A DNA stretch of 6,427 nucleotides from JAYPEY01 sp047618185 (GTDB lineage: Bacteria > Verrucomicrobiota > Verrucomicrobiia > Limisphaerales > JAYPEY01): positions 1 through 6,427 of the forward strand of contig JBLHKZ010000310.1 in the NCBI GenBank assembly GCA_047618185.1, given 5' to 3'. Below the pieces are notes generated by a model. That model was given only the letters and a program-made list of their open reading frames with translations. It was not told where the DNA came from and did not search any database. The stretch's first letter is position 1; every line of letters starts with the position of its first letter. The position numbers and the translations under genes are program-made. Shown piece by piece: positions 5,722 through 6,427 of the stretch.

Positions 5722-6427
5722 TCACTTCGCCTTCGCTCCCGTGGGTTTCGTCTTCTCCGGCGTCTTGTTCGCGGTTTCGTGAATGGCCTTCAACAAGGAT
5801 TTCTCGCCGGGGGCGTCCTGGCTGAGCTCCCAAACCATGACGCCGCCGAAGCCTCCTTCGACCGCCAGCCGTGTTTTGCGTCGGAGGGTCACGGCGTTGT
5901 TGAAGTGAAAGCCATTGATGCTATCCGTCGCGGGATCGATCTCCTGACCCTGGATCAGCGCGCCGAAAGCCAGGGGTTCACGACGATCGTTGCGGCCATA
6001 GAAGGGCACACCCAGGATCAACTGTTCTTTGGATGCGCCTTGCTCCATCCAAAAGCGCAGGTCTCCGATGGCGTGTTCATAGGTCGAGTGCGGGCCCGCG
6101 TGATCGTAGGCCATCACGTGAACCCGATCGAGAAGCGAGAAGGTGTGGGCGCGCAGTTGCTTTCCTCGACCGGGAACGGAAACGGTCAGTTTTAGTTTTT
6201 TCTCCCGAAACTTCGCGCTCAGGTCCACGAGCAGCAGGTTGTAGTTTCGGATATCCGTGGAGGTTTTGGGGTGTTCCCAGTCGATGTCCGCCCCTCGGAG
6301 TCGATTGCGTTTGCAGAACTCGGCGAGATCCCAGGCGAAGCGGTGCCGCGCCGCGCTGTTGCCGGCCATGGCGGAAAAGGTTCCGGATCGATTCCATCCG
6401 CCAACGCAAATGTAGATGTCGACGTTC
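5722..6427 (-). CDS. Glycoside hydrolase family 18 (chitinase-like), N-terminus outside window
   Basis: Hydrolase of the GH18 TIM-barrel family, which cleaves chitin or related beta-1,4-GlcNAc polymers by substrate-assisted catalysis. The last 234 residues are visible; signal peptide and first strands are missing. GH18 marks in order (window numbering): YICVGGWNRSGTFSAM at 5-20 (strand 3 SxGG-type motif); RGADIDWE at 44-51, the strand 4 active-site motif with the catalytic acid Glu 51 and the adjacent Asp 49 and Asp 47; KLTVSVPG at 79-86; VHVMAYDH at 102-109 (MxYD motif); LILGVPFYGR at 136-145; GGVMVWELSQD at 194-204 with the barrel-closing Trp 199. The first Asp of DxxDxDxE is Arg 44. The segment between the last two barrel strands is about 40 residues, shorter than a typical chitinase insertion domain. 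A Lys-rich tail of about 15 residues follows. Probably catalytic, but a binding or modified role is possible. It lies 115 nt upstream of metF with no clear terminator between. Confidence 0.9.
   Translation of the reverse strand, partial: NVDIYICVGGWNRSGTFSAMAGNSAARHRFAWDLAEFCKRNRLRGADIDWEHPKTSTDIRNYNLLLVDLSAKFREKKLKLTVSVPGRGKQLRAHTFSLLDRVHVMAYDHAGPHSTYEHAIGDLRFWMEQGASKEQLILGVPFYGRNDRREPLAFGALIQGQEIDPATDSINGFHFNNAVTLRRKTRLAVEGGFGGVMVWELSQDAPGEKSLLKAIHETANKTPEKTKPTGAKAK

Overview
The window holds four genes, all on the minus strand, so transcription runs from high to low coordinates: a glycoside hydrolase family 18 (chitinase-like) gene whose N-terminus lies beyond the right edge, metF (methylenetetrahydrofolate reductase), a gene for a membrane-anchored HEAT-repeat-like protein of unknown function, and a sodium:solute symporter gene whose C-terminus runs off the left edge. 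The DNA is GC-rich. The symporter subtype, the large single-pass HEAT-like protein, the degenerate heptanucleotide repeat and the lack of Shine-Dalgarno sequences together suggest a Verrucomicrobiota/Planctomycetota-type bacterium. That placement is an inference with modest confidence, because no rRNA or other phylogenetic marker is present.

Layout from right to left: the GH18 gene ends at 5722. A 115-nt gap follows, holding a 7-nt tandem repeat (5673-5707) and a small hairpin (5616-5629) close to the metF start. metF occupies 5606-4722. A 41-nt gap with a GC-rich hairpin separates it from the HEAT-like gene, best started at a GTG at 4680 and ending at 2281. A 364-nt gap rich in short palindromes, with no convincing gene, precedes the symporter, whose ATG at 1916 is fixed by an in-frame stop 18 nt upstream.

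metF supplies 5-methyltetrahydrofolate for methionine synthesis. The GH18 protein probably acts on chitin or another beta-1,4-linked N-acetylglucosamine polymer, and the symporter imports an unidentified small solute with Na+. Nothing visible ties the four into one pathway. metF and the HEAT-like gene are close enough to be co-transcribed, while the symporter probably has its own leader. I see no defence system, mobile-element gene, CRISPR array, tRNA or rRNA. This looks like an ordinary chromosomal region; the points most worth checking are the HEAT-like protein, the palindrome-rich spacer, the heptad repeat and the altered GH18 motif.
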